In this document: positions 9,219 to 20,549 of the stretch, piece after piece
Numbering within the stretch: position 1 is the first letter of the stretch
How the letters are laid out: every line of letters begins with the position of its first letter
Assembly (NCBI RefSeq): GCF_024171405.1
Contig: NZ_JALJZT010000002.1
Coordinates: forward strand, 2,170,001 to 2,234,000
Origin: Qipengyuania citrea
Lineage (GTDB): Bacteria > Pseudomonadota > Alphaproteobacteria > Sphingomonadales > Sphingomonadaceae
Reading direction: 5' to 3'
Length of the DNA: 64,000 bases
Notes under the pieces: model-generated
What the model was told of the DNA's origin: nothing
Databases searched by the model: none
The model's input: only the letters and a program-made list of their open reading frames with translations
Position numbers and translations under genes: made by a program

Positions 9219-11969
9219 CGCGTTCTCGAGGCGGTCCTGCGTGGCATCGCTGGCGGCTTCCATCAGCCGCGCTTCGATACGGTTCATCCGCTCGCCCGGC
9301 TCCAGCTTTCCGCCCGTAAGGTCGGTCACGTAGAAGGTGTCCGCCGCGCGTTCGCCGTAATTGGTGATATGCGCCGAATGCACCACCAGCCGGCTTTCGA
9401 ACAGCGCGCGCGCCAGGCGGTTGAGCAGCGCCGAACGGTCGCGCGCATTGACTTCGATGACGGTGAACTTGTTCGACGCCTTGTTGTCGAACAGGACACG
9501 CGGGGCGACGTCGAAGGCGCGCGCGCGGCTATGCGGCAGCGGACGCTGCGCGAGGCGCGGGGCAAGATCGACCCGATGCGCCAGCGCATCGGCAATGCTT
9601 TTCTTCAGCCGGTCGAGCTGGCCCGCTTCGGCGAAGGGTTCGCCATGCGGGTCCTGGACGAGGAAATTGTCCAGCGCCCAGCCCATGCGCGTGGTGTGGA
9701 TACGCGCATCGATGATGTTTCCGCCAGCCAGGTGGATGCCGCCCGCAATGCGATAGAACAGACCCGGATGGTCGGCGGCGATCACCGTGACGAGCGTGGC
9801 CCCGCGCGCCTCGTAATATTCGCAATGGATCGACAGTTCGTGCTCCGCCGCGCGCGCCGCGGCATAATGCACCAGGTTGAGCGCGATGATATCGGTCGGC
9901 TCGGCGATCCAATAGGCATCGCCCACAGTCTCGGCGAGATCCTCGACCAGACCCGAGCGCTCGCCGAGCAAATCGACCACCTCGGCCTGCTTGTGCGCGA
10001 CCTTCTGGTCGCGGCCATGGCGCATATGCCCCAGCCGCAGGCGTTCGCTGGAGACGTCGTACAGCTCGCCCAGCAATTGCCCCTTCCAGCTGTTCCACGT
10101 GCCGGGCCCGACCGCGCGGATATCGACTGCGGTGAGGATGGCGAGATGGCGCAGCCGTTCGTGGCTCTGCACATGCCCGACGAAATCCTCGATCGTCTTG
10201 GGATCGGTCAGGTCGCGTTTTTGCGCGGTGTGGCTCATCAGCAAATGGTTGCGCACCAGCCAGGCGACCATCTCGGTCTCGCTTTCGGTGAGGCCGAAGC
10301 GCGGGCACAGGTCCTCGGCAACTTCCGCCCCGAGCACCGAATGGTCGCCCCCGCGGCCCTTGGCGATATCGTGTAGCAGTGCGGCGACATAGGCGGTGCG
10401 GCGCGATCCCACCTTGTGGATCAGCCGCGTCGCGCGCGGATGGTCGCCCGCCAGTTCGCCCTTCTCGATCTGGTTGAGCAGGCCGATCGCGCGAATGGTA
10501 TGCTCGTCCACCGTATAATGGTGGTACATGTCGAACTGCATCTGCGCGTTGACCTTGCCGAAATCGGGCACGAATTTCCCGAAGACGTTGGCCTCGTTCA
10601 TCCAGCGCAAGACCATTTCGGGATCGTTACGGCCGCACAGCAGGTCGAGGAACAGCGCATTGGCGCGGGCATCCTCGCGAATCTTGTGGTCGATCAGCCC
10701 GCTGTCGCGATTGGCCTGGCGCATGGTTTCGGGGTGGATTTCGAGCTCTTCGGCTTCGGCCAGCTGGAAAATTTCGATCAGTCGCACCGGATCCTGCTTG
10801 AACCATTCGTCCGTCGGCGCGGCGATCTTTCCGCCATAGACCCGGTATCCCTTGAGGATACGCGCCTTCTGCTTCCACCCGGCGAAGAACCCGCGCCGCG
10901 CGGTCTTGGCCTCGAACTGTTCGTCGATATGCGCGAGGAAAATGCCGGTCAGCGATCCGACCCGCTTCGCCTGCAGGAAATAGAATTGCATGAACCGTTC
11001 GACCGAGCTCTTGCCCGGCCGCTCGGCGAAATTCATCCGCTCGGCAATGCGGCGCTGGAGGTCGAAGGTCAGCCGGTCCTCGGCGCGCCCGGTCAGCACA
11101 TGCATATGGCTGCGCACTGCGAGCAGGAAGTTTTCCGCGCGGCGGAAGCTGCGGTATTCGGCCGGGGTAAACAGGCCGACATCGACCAGTTCGGCGGCGG
11201 CGCGGACGCGGTGGATGAACTTGCCGATCCAGTAGAGCGTATGCAGGTCGCGCAGGCCCCCCTTGCCGTCCTTCACATTGGGTTCGACGACATAGCGGCT
11301 GTCGCCCATGCGCTTGTGGCGCGCATTGCGCTCGGCCAGTTTCTCAGTGACGAAGGCGCGCTCGTTGCCGCGCACGACTTCGGTCGTAAAGCGGCGCGAG
11401 CCCTCGTCGTAAAGCTCCTGGTCGCCCCAGACATAGCGCCCTTCGAGCAGCGCGGTGCGGATGGTCAGGTCGTTCTTCGACAGCCGCATCGCTTCGTCGA
11501 GCGTGCGCGTCGAATGACCGACCTTCAGCCCGAGATCCCACATCAGGTAGAGCATCGCCTCGACCACCTGCTCGCACCAGGCGGTTTTCTTGCCGCCGAC
11601 GAGGAAGGCGATGTCGACATCCGAATGCGGCGACATTTCCGCGCGGCCATAGCCGCCCACCGCCATCACCGCGAGCCGTTCGGCCTGCGAGCGATTGGCG
11701 CTGGAATAGAGATGGGTGGTCGCGTGATCGTGGATCACCCGGATCAGCTGGTCGATCAGGAAGGCGAAGCCGCCCGCATTCTCGTGCCCTGCCGAAGGCT
11801 TTTCCTCGAGCCGCCGCTCGAGCTCGGCACGGCCCTGGTCGAGCGCGGCCTTGAGCAGCGCCACCACATGCGGGCGGGCCTTGTCGCCGTGCTCCCCGAC
11901 CAGCGCCTCGATCCCGGAGGCGAGCTGCCGCCGGTCGATGATGGCACGCTGGCGGGGGACACGGGTCAC
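9216..11969 (-). CDS. glnD: [Protein-PII] uridylyltransferase/uridylyl-removing enzyme GlnD
   Basis: Bifunctional nitrogen sensor that uridylylates PII at low glutamine and removes UMP at high glutamine. It has 917 aa. The nucleotidyltransferase motif GGYGRAEMSPHSDVD is near residues 100-118, the HD hydrolase motif LLHDIAKGRGGDHS near 530, and two ACT domains lie near 725-800 and 830-905. The start is GTG 11969 (MTRVPRQ), two nt after the stop of the acyl-CoA ligase gene, so the two are probably co-transcribed and coupled. The open frame continues upstream of this GTG only as an overlap of the ligase gene. No PII gene is in the window. Confidence 0.95.
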   Translation of the reverse strand: MTRVPRQRAIIDRRQLASGIEALVGEHGDKARPHVVALLKAALDQGRAELERRLEEKPSAGHENAGGFAFLIDQLIRVIHDHATTHLYSSANRSQAERLAVMAVGGYGRAEMSPHSDVDIAFLVGGKKTAWCEQVVEAMLYLMWDLGLKVGHSTRTLDEAMRLSKNDLTIRTALLEGRYVWGDQELYDEGSRRFTTEVVRGNERAFVTEKLAERNARHKRMGDSRYVVEPNVKDGKGGLRDLHTLYWIGKFIHRVRAAAELVDVGLFTPAEYRSFRRAENFLLAVRSHMHVLTGRAEDRLTFDLQRRIAERMNFAERPGKSSVERFMQFYFLQAKRVGSLTGIFLAHIDEQFEAKTARRGFFAGWKQKARILKGYRVYGGKIAAPTDEWFKQDPVRLIEIFQLAEAEELEIHPETMRQANRDSGLIDHKIREDARANALFLDLLCGRNDPEMVLRWMNEANVFGKFVPDFGKVNAQMQFDMYHHYTVDEHTIRAIGLLNQIEKGELAGDHPRATRLIHKVGSRRTAYVAALLHDIAKGRGGDHSVLGAEVAEDLCPRFGLTESETEMVAWLVRNHLLMSHTAQKRDLTDPKTIEDFVGHVQSHERLRHLAILTAVDIRAVGPGTWNSWKGQLLGELYDVSSERLRLGHMRHGRDQKVAHKQAEVVDLLGERSGLVEDLAETVGDAYWIAEPTDIIALNLVHYAAARAAEHELSIHCEYYEARGATLVTVIAADHPGLFYRIAGGIHLAGGNIIDARIHTTRMGWALDNFLVQDPHGEPFAEAGQLDRLKKSIADALAHRVDLAPRLAQRPLPHSRARAFDVAPRVLFDNKASNKFTVIEVNARDRSALLNRLARALFESRLVVHSAHITNYGERAADTFYVTDLTGGKLEPGERMNRIEARLMEAASDATQDRLENA

Positions 11970-11971
11970 GC

Positions 11972-13666
<1,695 letters not shown>

Positions 13667-13831
13667 GGGTTGTTTCGTGTCCTCTCCAAATCGGCACGCG
13701 GCCTCGTGCTCGAGGCTCGCGCATGAACTGCGGCTCGACGCAGGCTTTCCCCAAATCCCCTGCTATGCCAAAAGCCGCCCCCGATGGGTCGCCGGACGCG
13801 GCCTTGGGCACACCTCTAAGGGGATAACCAC

Positions 13832-14707
13832 TTGCTGTCACTACTGGCTGCATCGGGCGCGGCAGAGCCGATCTACTGGGAGAATCTGGGGCTACGGCCC
13901 TATCTCTTCGAGATCGGCGGCTTCCAGCTGCGCTTCTACTCGCTCGCCTACCTGCTCGGCATCCTGCTGGGCTATTGGCACCTGTCGAAGATGATCAAGG
14001 CCCCCGGCGCGCCGATGGCGCAGCGCCATGCGGACGATCTGTTCTTCTATTGCACGCTCGGGGTCATCCTCGGCGGGCGACTCGGCTATGCGGCCTTCTA
14101 CAAGCCCGAACTGTTCGCCAGCGCGGATGTGTTCAAGCTGTGGGAAGGCGGGATGAGCTTCCACGGCGGGGTCATCGGCGTATTGATCGCGATTACCTGG
14201 GTCGCCTGGCGCGGCGGTCTGAACTGGCTCCGCATCACCGATTACATCGCGGTCAATGTCCCGCTCGCCTATATGCTCGGGCGGCTGGCGAATTTCGTCA
14301 ATGGCGAGCTTTACGGACGCCCGGTCGAAGGCGGCTTCCCGCTGGCGATGATATTCCCGACCGATCCGGACCAACTGCCGCGCCATCCCAGCCAGCTGTA
14401 CCAGGCCGGGTTCGAAGGCCTGCTGCTCGGGTTGCTGCTGCTGGCCATGTTCTGGAAGACGCCAGCGCGCTATCGCCCGGGTCTCCTCGTCGGCATCTTC
14501 ACCATCGGCATGGGGCTGGGCCGGTTCCTGATGGAGTTTTTCCGCGAACCCGATGCGCATCTGGCGCATGTAGTGGTCGAAACCGGCCTGTCGCGCGGCC
14601 AGTGGCTGAGCCTGCCGATGATCGGCGTTGGGCTGGCAGTGCTCGTCTATGCATTGCTGCGCCCGGCCATCGGTAGCGCCAAGGCATCCCCGTCGACGCA
14701 GGCATGA
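13832..14707 (+). CDS. lgt: Prolipoprotein diacylglyceryl transferase Lgt
   Basis: Inner-membrane enzyme that moves diacylglycerol from phosphatidylglycerol to the lipobox cysteine of prolipoproteins. It has 291 aa and about seven helices. The Lgt signature GRLANFVNGELYGRP is near residues 149-163, with HPSQLYQAGFEG later and FREPDAH near the C-terminus. The start is TTG 13832 with an AAGGGGA ribosome site 8 nt upstream; no ATG or GTG fits the family N-terminus. It overlaps the methyltransferase gene by ATGA, so it is the first gene of an operon with midA-like and DUF2147 genes. Confidence 0.95.
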   Translation: MLSLLAASGAAEPIYWENLGLRPYLFEIGGFQLRFYSLAYLLGILLGYWHLSKMIKAPGAPMAQRHADDLFFYCTLGVILGGRLGYAAFYKPELFASADVFKLWEGGMSFHGGVIGVLIAITWVAWRGGLNWLRITDYIAVNVPLAYMLGRLANFVNGELYGRPVEGGFPLAMIFPTDPDQLPRHPSQLYQAGFEGLLLGLLLLAMFWKTPARYRPGLLVGIFTIGMGLGRFLMEFFREPDAHLAHVVVETGLSRGQWLSLPMIGVGLAVLVYALLRPAIGSAKASPSTQA

Positions 14708-15786
14708 CCGAACCGGGCGAGCCCGCGCTGGGGGCGGTCTTCCGCCGTCTGATCGCCCAGCACGGGCCAATGCCTGTGGCGCGCTATATGGGTGAGAGCA
14801 ATGCGCGCTATTACACCAGCCGCGACCCGCTCGGCGCGGCGGGCGATTTCACCACCGCACCCGAAATCAGCCAGATGTTCGGCGAAATGGCGGGGCTGTG
14901 GCTGGCGGATATCTGGGCGCGGGCGGGACGTCCGGCGGATGCGATCTATGTCGAGCTCGGCCCTGGACGCGGGACGCTGGCGAAGGATGCGCTGCGCGCG
15001 ATGGCAAGCCAGGGGCTGCATCCCGACGTGCACCTCGTCGAAGGGTCCGAAGCGCTGCGCGCGGTGCAGGGTACCGCGCTCGCCGGCGCGCAGTTCCACG
15101 ATTCGCTCGACAGCCTGCCCGACGATCGCCCGATCCTGCTGCTTGCCAACGAGTTTCTCGACGCGCTGCCGGTCCGCCAGCTGGTTATGACCACAAAGGG
15201 GTGGCGCGAGCGCATGGTGGGGCTGGAGGAGGATCGCTTCGCCTTCGTCGCGGGGCCCAGCCCGATGGACGAGGTCGTGCCCGAGGCGCAGCGCGCCGCG
15301 GCTGCCGGAACCGTGATCGAAACCTGCCCCGCCGCCGCCGCGCTGGTCCAATCGCTCGCGCAGCGGCTCGATGTGCAGGGCGGCGCGGCGCTGTTCATCG
15401 ATTATGGCCATGTGGCCCCGCGCCATGGCTCGACGCTGCAGGCGGTGCAGGCGCATCAGAAAGTCGATGTGTTCGCCGCGCCCGGCGAGATGGATCTCAC
15501 CGCGCATGTCGATTTCGCGACGCTCGACACGATCGCGCGGCGCGAAGGCGTGGCGAGCTCGCTGACCACGCAGGGTGCCTGGCTCGCCGCGATGGGAATC
15601 GGCTTGCGCGCGCAGGGATTGGCATCCGCCGCGCCCGAGCGTTCGCAAGAGATCAAGGCCGCGCACGACCGGCTCGTTCAGCCGCAGGCCATGGGCGAAT
15701 TGTTCAAATGCATGGCCCTGTCTGCCCGCGACTGGCCGCGTGGGGCGGGCTTTCCCGAAGGCCAGCGGAGGACGCCCCCGTCATGA
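14704..15786 (+). CDS. MidA/NDUFAF7-family class I SAM-dependent methyltransferase
   Basis: A 360-aa protein of the SAM methyltransferase family (DUF185) related to mitochondrial NDUFAF7, which methylates an arginine of complex I subunit NDUFS2. Signature segments are YYTSRDPLGAAGDFTTAPEI, the SAM-binding VELGPGRGTLAKD near residue 85, ANEFLDALPVRQ and FIDYGHVAPRHGSTLQAVQ. That it acts on complex I here is inference from the family. Translation is coupled at both ends (ATGA overlaps with lgt and with the DUF2147 gene). Confidence 0.9.
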   Translation: MTEPGEPALGAVFRRLIAQHGPMPVARYMGESNARYYTSRDPLGAAGDFTTAPEISQMFGEMAGLWLADIWARAGRPADAIYVELGPGRGTLAKDALRAMASQGLHPDVHLVEGSEALRAVQGTALAGAQFHDSLDSLPDDRPILLLANEFLDALPVRQLVMTTKGWRERMVGLEEDRFAFVAGPSPMDEVVPEAQRAAAAGTVIETCPAAAALVQSLAQRLDVQGGAALFIDYGHVAPRHGSTLQAVQAHQKVDVFAAPGEMDLTAHVDFATLDTIARREGVASSLTTQGAWLAAMGIGLRAQGLASAAPERSQEIKAAHDRLVQPQAMGELFKCMALSARDWPRGAGFPEGQRRTPPS

Positions 15787-16196
15787 AACACCTGCTTGCT
15801 GTTGCCGCGCTTGTGCTGGCCGCCACGCCGCTGGCCGCCGCCGAACCGATCGAAGGCCGCTGGGTGACCGCGGAAAAGGACGCCGTCGTGCAGATCAGCG
15901 ATTGCGGACGCAGTATCTGCGGGCGGATCGCCAAATTCCTCGTCACGCCGCCGCAGGGCGCCGACCAGCGCGACGTCAACAACCGCGATGCCGCCAAGCG
16001 CAGCCGCAAGCTGCTCGGCATGGCGATCCTCACCGGCTTCACCGAAGACGAGGATTCGTGGCGCGGCGAAATCTACGATCCCAACAACGGCAAGACCTAT
16101 CGTTCGATAGTGCGCCGCCGCGGTCCCGACCGGCTCGAGGTCAAGGGCTGCATCGGCCCCTTCTGCCAGACGCAGGTCTGGCAGCGCGCACGCTAG
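15783..16196 (+). CDS. DUF2147 family secreted protein
   Basis: A 137-aa exported protein: signal peptide MKHLLAVAALVLAATPLAAA with cleavage about residue 20, then a compact DUF2147 domain (IEGRWVTAEKDAVVQISDCG ... GEIYDPNNGKTYRS). Two cysteine pairs (DCGRSIC and GCIGPFC) suggest disulfides, fitting a periplasmic location. The family's function is not established. It starts within the stop of the methyltransferase gene and ends 1 nt before the convergent transporter gene. Confidence 0.88.
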   Translation: MKHLLAVAALVLAATPLAAAEPIEGRWVTAEKDAVVQISDCGRSICGRIAKFLVTPPQGADQRDVNNRDAAKRSRKLLGMAILTGFTEDEDSWRGEIYDPNNGKTYRSIVRRRGPDRLEVKGCIGPFCQTQVWQRAR

Positions 16197-16197
16197 C

Positions 16198-17733
16198 CTA
16201 CCCGCCGATCCGTTCGGCGAGGCGGCGCGCGGCCTCCCCGAACGACAGCTTGTCTTCGTCGCGATCGACCGAATAATTGGCTTCGCGCATTGCTTCGACG
16301 CTGATCGCACCGACCAGTGGTTCCAGCGCGGCAACAAGTGCGTCGTCGGCCCCGGTTGCGGGGGCGAGGAGGATGATCGCGTCGTAATTGGGGAAGGCGC
16401 CTTCCGGATCGTCGAGGATCACGAGGTCGTCCGCCGCGATCCGTCCGTCGGAGGTGTAGGCACCGATCACGTCGGCCTCGCCCGAGGTCAGCGCATTGTA
16501 CATGAAGGTGGGCGAGAAATTGCGCCGTGCGGCGAAGCGCAGGCCATAGGCCTCGCGCACCGCGATCCATTCGGGCCGTTCGAAGAATTCGGGATCGCCG
16601 CCGATGGTCATGTCCTGCGCGCGTCCCGCGAGATCGCCGATACTGGCAAAGCCGCCGGCCTCGGCCGCTGCGCGCGGCATGGCGAGGCCGTAGGCGTTTT
16701 CGAAACCCAGCCTTCCCAGCACATGCGTGCCGCTGGTGCGGGTTTCCCACGCGGTAATTTCGGCAAGCATGGTTTCGCGGTCGGGATTGTCGCTGCGTTC
16801 CATCTGGTTGGTCCAGATGGTACCGGTGTAGTCGACCAGCACATTGATCGCCCCGGTCGATACCGCCTGGTGCGCGACCGCCGAACCCAGGCCGTCACGG
16901 TATTCGACCGAGAAGCCCTCCGCCTGGAGCCGTTGCCCGATCAGGCGGGCGAGGATGTATTGCTCGGAAAAGCCCTTGGCTCCGATGACGATGCGGTCGC
17001 CCCCCCGGTCGCCGAACTGGACGGTAAGCGCGCCAAGAATGCCCAGCAGGACCGCCGCCAGCCCGCCGAACGTCAGCATCCGGCGGCGCGTGGCGAGCCC
17101 TTTCTCGATCAGGCCCAGCAGCGCATCGGCGACCAGCGCCAGCCCGGCGCTGGCAATGCACCCCGCCAGCACCAGCACCCAGTTCTGCGTCTGCAGTCCG
17201 GCGAAGATCGGATCGCCCAGGCTCGGCTGTCCGATGGTGGTGGCGAGTGTGGCGGCACCAATGGTCCACACCGATGCGGTACGGATGCCGGCCATGATGT
17301 AAGGCGCGGTGAGCGGAGCTTCGACCAGCCGCAGGCGCTGCCAGAAATTCATGCCGACGCCGTGCGCGGCCTCGATCACGCCCGGGTCGAGATTGACCTG
17401 CGCGGTCACCGCATTGCGCAGGATCGGCAGCAGTGCATACAGCGCCAGCGCCAGCAGCGCAGGCAGGAAGCCCAGCGTGGGCAGGCCTTCGCCAAACACC
17501 GCGCGCAGCGACAGCAATATGGGGAAGAACAGCGCAAGCAGCGCCAGCGCGGGGATCGTCTGGACCAGGCTGGCAAAGCCCAGCGTGGCGCGCGCCACAC
17601 CCGGCGAGCGGCTGGCCCAGATCGCCAGCGGCAGGGCCACCGCGATTCCCAGCCCAATCGCGGCAGCGGAAAGCAGCACATGCGCGGCAAGCTTGTCGCC
17701 CAGCCCGAGCAGCGTGGTCCAGATTTCGCTCAT
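16198..17733 (-). CDS. Glycine betaine/choline-type ABC transporter, fused permease and substrate-binding protein
   Basis: One 511-aa chain joins an OpuCB/ProW-type permease (residues 1 to about 235, six helices, with the EAA-like loop VIEAAHGVGMNFWQRLRLVEAPL) to an OpuAC-type periplasmic binding domain (about 245-511, starting IVIGAKGFSEQYILARLIGQ). The predicted substrates are quaternary amines such as glycine betaine or choline, for osmoprotection. The permease/binder fusion is known in this family. The gene overlaps its ATPase gene by ATGA, so the two-component importer is complete. Confidence 0.92.
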   Translation of the reverse strand: MSEIWTTLLGLGDKLAAHVLLSAAAIGLGIAVALPLAIWASRSPGVARATLGFASLVQTIPALALLALFFPILLSLRAVFGEGLPTLGFLPALLALALYALLPILRNAVTAQVNLDPGVIEAAHGVGMNFWQRLRLVEAPLTAPYIMAGIRTASVWTIGAATLATTIGQPSLGDPIFAGLQTQNWVLVLAGCIASAGLALVADALLGLIEKGLATRRRMLTFGGLAAVLLGILGALTVQFGDRGGDRIVIGAKGFSEQYILARLIGQRLQAEGFSVEYRDGLGSAVAHQAVSTGAINVLVDYTGTIWTNQMERSDNPDRETMLAEITAWETRTSGTHVLGRLGFENAYGLAMPRAAAEAGGFASIGDLAGRAQDMTIGGDPEFFERPEWIAVREAYGLRFAARRNFSPTFMYNALTSGEADVIGAYTSDGRIAADDLVILDDPEGAFPNYDAIILLAPATGADDALVAALEPLVGAISVEAMREANYSVDRDEDKLSFGEAARRLAERIGG

Positions 17734-18497
17734 CTTGCCAGCTCCGCCAGCCGGTCGGCCTGCGCGCGCGGGACTGCGACGAGGCCCTGGGCGATCTCGC
17801 CGCCGGCCCCGGCGAGCAGCGAATGCGGGGTTTCATCGGCCACGACCGTCCCAGTATCCATCACCAGCACGCGATCGGCGAGCAGCAGGGCTTCGGCCAT
17901 GTCATGCGTCACCATCACGGTGGTCAGGCCGAATTCGGCATGCAGCGCGCGGACCCGGTCGCCCAGCGCGTCGCGCGTAATCGGATCGAGCGCGCCGAAG
18001 GGTTCGTCCATCAGCAGCAGCTGCGGCTCGTTCGCCAGCGCGCGCGCCACGCCGACCCGCTGGCGTTGCCCGCCCGACAATTCGTCGGGCAGCCGAGCGG
18101 CCATGTCGGGCTCGAGATCGACCAGTTCGAGCAATTCGCCGATCCGCTCTGCGGCAAGCCGCTCGCCGACGAGGCGCGGCCCGATGGCGATATTCTCGCC
18201 CACGGTCATATGCGGGAACAGGCCGACCGACTGGAAGACATAGCCGATCTTGTGACGCAGCGCGGCCAGCGGCAGGCTTTCGACATTGTCGTCCTCGAAC
18301 CGCACCTGGCCCGATGTCGGCTCGACCAGCCGGTTGACGGTCTTGAGCAGCGTCGACTTGCCCGAGCCCGAGGCACCGACCAGCGCGACGAATTCGCCCT
18401 GCGGGATCGTGAGCGAGACGCCCGCAACCGCTTCGGTCGCCTCGTAGCTCTTCCTGAGGTCGCGAAATTCGAGCAGCGGGGCGGGCGTATCGGTCAC
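17730..18497 (-). CDS. ABC transporter ATP-binding protein, betaine/choline uptake type
   Basis: A 255-aa ATPase partner of the fused permease/binding protein. Walker A is GASGSGKSTLLK, the Q-loop is in GYVFQSVGLFPHMTV, the ABC signature is LSGGQRQRVGVARAL, Walker B is LLLMDEPFGALD, and the H-loop is TVMVTHDMAEALLLAD. It lacks the long C-terminal CBS domains of OpuCA/ProV. The GTG start at 18497 overlaps the stop of the lipoprotein gene, giving a lipoprotein-ATPase-permease/binder operon. Confidence 0.93.
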   Translation of the reverse strand: MTDTPAPLLEFRDLRKSYEATEAVAGVSLTIPQGEFVALVGASGSGKSTLLKTVNRLVEPTSGQVRFEDDNVESLPLAALRHKIGYVFQSVGLFPHMTVGENIAIGPRLVGERLAAERIGELLELVDLEPDMAARLPDELSGGQRQRVGVARALANEPQLLLMDEPFGALDPITRDALGDRVRALHAEFGLTTVMVTHDMAEALLLADRVLVMDTGTVVADETPHSLLAGAGGEIAQGLVAVPRAQADRLAELAR

Positions 18498-18967
18498 GCG
18501 GGTGCGTCGTCCGCGTTTGCGTCTACGTCCGCGTCCGAACCTGCATCTGCGGGAGGCCGGTAATCGACGCGTTCGAGCTCGATCGAGACCCCGTCGTCAT
18601 TGGTTGCCTTCATCTTCCCGCCGGACATCCGGCCTGGCTCCCAGCACCGCTCAATCCCGCTGTCGGGCGCAGGCATGAAACACAGGCGCTTGTCGCGTTC
18701 GACCACGCTATAGGTCCAGCTGCCGGTCTGCCACGGATCGCCGTTGCGCAGGTCGCGATAGGTCCCGTCGGCATCGAGATAGGTGGTGTAGCGCGCACCG
18801 TCTGCGGCCACCGCGCGCCACGCGGTGGCAACGAAGACTTCGGGGGCCGGCTCGCCCGATGGCGATACGACCTGCTGCGGCGTAAGCGCGGAGCTCTCGC
18901 CTTCGTCACTGGCGGGGGTGCAGGCGGGGAGCGCCATTCCCAGCGCAAGGATTGTCAGACTTCGCAT
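18494..18967 (-). CDS. Putative lipoprotein of unknown function
   Basis: A 157-aa protein with a lipoprotein signal: MRSLTILALGMALPAC, lipobox LPAC with Cys at residue 16. A Ser/Glu-rich spacer follows, then a small domain with RYTTYLDADGTYRDLRNGD and GSWTYSVVERDKRLCF, probably a beta-rich fold. I do not recognise the family. It ends in an acidic Asp/Ala-rich tail. It is first in the betaine-transporter operon (GTGA overlap), so it may help at the outer or inner membrane, but that is inference. Confidence 0.72.
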   Translation of the reverse strand: MRSLTILALGMALPACTPASDEGESSALTPQQVVSPSGEPAPEVFVATAWRAVAADGARYTTYLDADGTYRDLRNGDPWQTGSWTYSVVERDKRLCFMPAPDSGIERCWEPGRMSGGKMKATNDDGVSIELERVDYRPPADAGSDADVDANADDAPA

Positions 18968-19016
18968 GGCGGGCGGGAAAGCACAGCCACGCCAAGCGTG
19001 CAAGGCGGGCGGGGGA

Positions 19017-20549
19017 TCAGGTTTCGATCGAACTGCGCGGAAAGACGATCCGGATATCGAGCCCGTCGTCCGAAAACGTGCGCTCGAACGAACCGCCCAG
19101 CTGGCCTTCGACCGCCATCCGCAGGAGACGCGAGCCGAAACCCTCATGCGCGCTGTCTTCGGGTGCGCTGGCGCTGCGTACGCTTTCTTCCCACAAGACG
19201 CAGACCTTGCTGTCGTCCTCACCCTCGCATTCATCCTCGACGGTGACGGTCACATGCCCGTCGACACGCGACAGCGCGCCGTATTTCGCCGAATTGGTCG
19301 CCAGCTCGTGGAAAATGAGCGCCAGCGGGGTGGCTGCACGCGCACCGACCACGATCCCCGGACCCGTCACGCTGAAGCGCTTGTCTTCCGCTGTGCCGTA
19401 AGGGGCCAGCAAATCGGCGAGCAGGCCCGACAGCGTGCCGCCCTGGTGCCCGTGACCGGGCCGCACGTAATCATGCGCTGCGCCCAGAGCGCGGATGGTG
19501 TCGTTTAGCTCGGTGGCAAACTCGGCGATTTCGGGTTTCCCGCGCGACCGGATCGCAACCAGCCCCGACACCACGGCGAAGATGTTCTTGATCCGGTGCG
19601 ACAGCTCGTTCGCGAGCAGGTCCCGCGCTTCGGACAGACGCCGCTGGCGATCGACATCGATGACCGTGCCGAACCAGCGGTTCTGCCCCCCGCCAACCGG
19701 CGTCTGGACCGCGCGGGCGAGCATCCAGCGATAATTGCCGTCGGACAGCTTCAACCGCCATTCGAATTCGAACGGCTTGCCGCTATCGAGCGAGGCAAGG
19801 AACGCGCCCGAGGCAGTGTCCCAGTCTTCCGGGTGAATCGTCGCGCGCCAGTCCGCCAGCGTCCTGGGCTGCGCCCGGCCGGTCATCTCGTCCCATTGCG
19901 CGTTGACGTAATCGAAATTGCCTGCGGCATCGGCGGACCAGGCGATCCCCGGGACGCTGTCGATCATCCGCTGGAGGTAGCTTTCGCGGACCGCGACCGC
20001 GGCCTGCGCAGTCTCGCCCATGCGTCGCTGCGAGATGCGGCGCATGACCGCCTTGCCCAGCACACCCAGGGTCTCGCGCTGGAGCGCGGTCAGCCCGTCC
20101 GGGCGCGGCACGGTATCGATGACACAGAGAGCGCCCAGCGGAGCGCCCTCGACCGACACCAGCGGATGGCCGGCATAGAAGCGGATATGCGGTTCACCCG
20201 TCACCAACGGGTTGTCGGCGAAGCGTTCGTCCTCGCGTGCATCGGTGATCACCATCGGCTCGGTGCCGAGCATGGCATGCGCACAGAAACTGGTTGGGCG
20301 CGGCGTTTCGCGCGCGTCGATCCCGACCCGGGTCAGGAACAGCTGGCGCCCCTCCTCGACCATGGTGACCATCGCTATCGGTGTGCCGCAGATCTTGGCG
20401 GCGAGATCGACGACTTCCTGCAGTTCGGGATCGTCGAGCATGGCTTCGGTGCCGTGCGCGGTCAGGATCGCGAGGCGCCGGTCCTCGTCGCAATAGGCAT
20501 CCGAGGGGGGCTCTCCCTCGGGCCAGAGAATATTGTCTTTACGGTACAT
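19017..20549 (-). CDS. GAF-PAS HWE-type sensor histidine kinase
   Basis: A 510-aa soluble kinase with no membrane helix. The N-terminal GAF domain is about residues 20-160 (VTMVEEGRQLFLTRVGIDARE), the PAS/PAC about 185-305, then the HWE/HisKA_2 kinase core. The phospho-acceptor His is in LANELSHRIKN, the N box is FHELATNSAKYGALS, and CVLWEESV carries the Trp-x-Glu that gives the HWE family its name. Such kinases often feed the PhyR general stress pathway in alphaproteobacteria; no PhyR, NepR or EcfG gene is here. ATG 20549 is preferred; TTG 20561 is also in frame. Confidence 0.88.
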   Translation of the reverse strand: MYRKDNILWPEGEPPSDAYCDEDRRLAILTAHGTEAMLDDPELQEVVDLAAKICGTPIAMVTMVEEGRQLFLTRVGIDARETPRPTSFCAHAMLGTEPMVITDAREDERFADNPLVTGEPHIRFYAGHPLVSVEGAPLGALCVIDTVPRPDGLTALQRETLGVLGKAVMRRISQRRMGETAQAAVAVRESYLQRMIDSVPGIAWSADAAGNFDYVNAQWDEMTGRAQPRTLADWRATIHPEDWDTASGAFLASLDSGKPFEFEWRLKLSDGNYRWMLARAVQTPVGGGQNRWFGTVIDVDRQRRLSEARDLLANELSHRIKNIFAVVSGLVAIRSRGKPEIAEFATELNDTIRALGAAHDYVRPGHGHQGGTLSGLLADLLAPYGTAEDKRFSVTGPGIVVGARAATPLALIFHELATNSAKYGALSRVDGHVTVTVEDECEGEDDSKVCVLWEESVRSASAPEDSAHEGFGSRLLRMAVEGQLGGSFERTFSDDGLDIRIVFPRSSIET

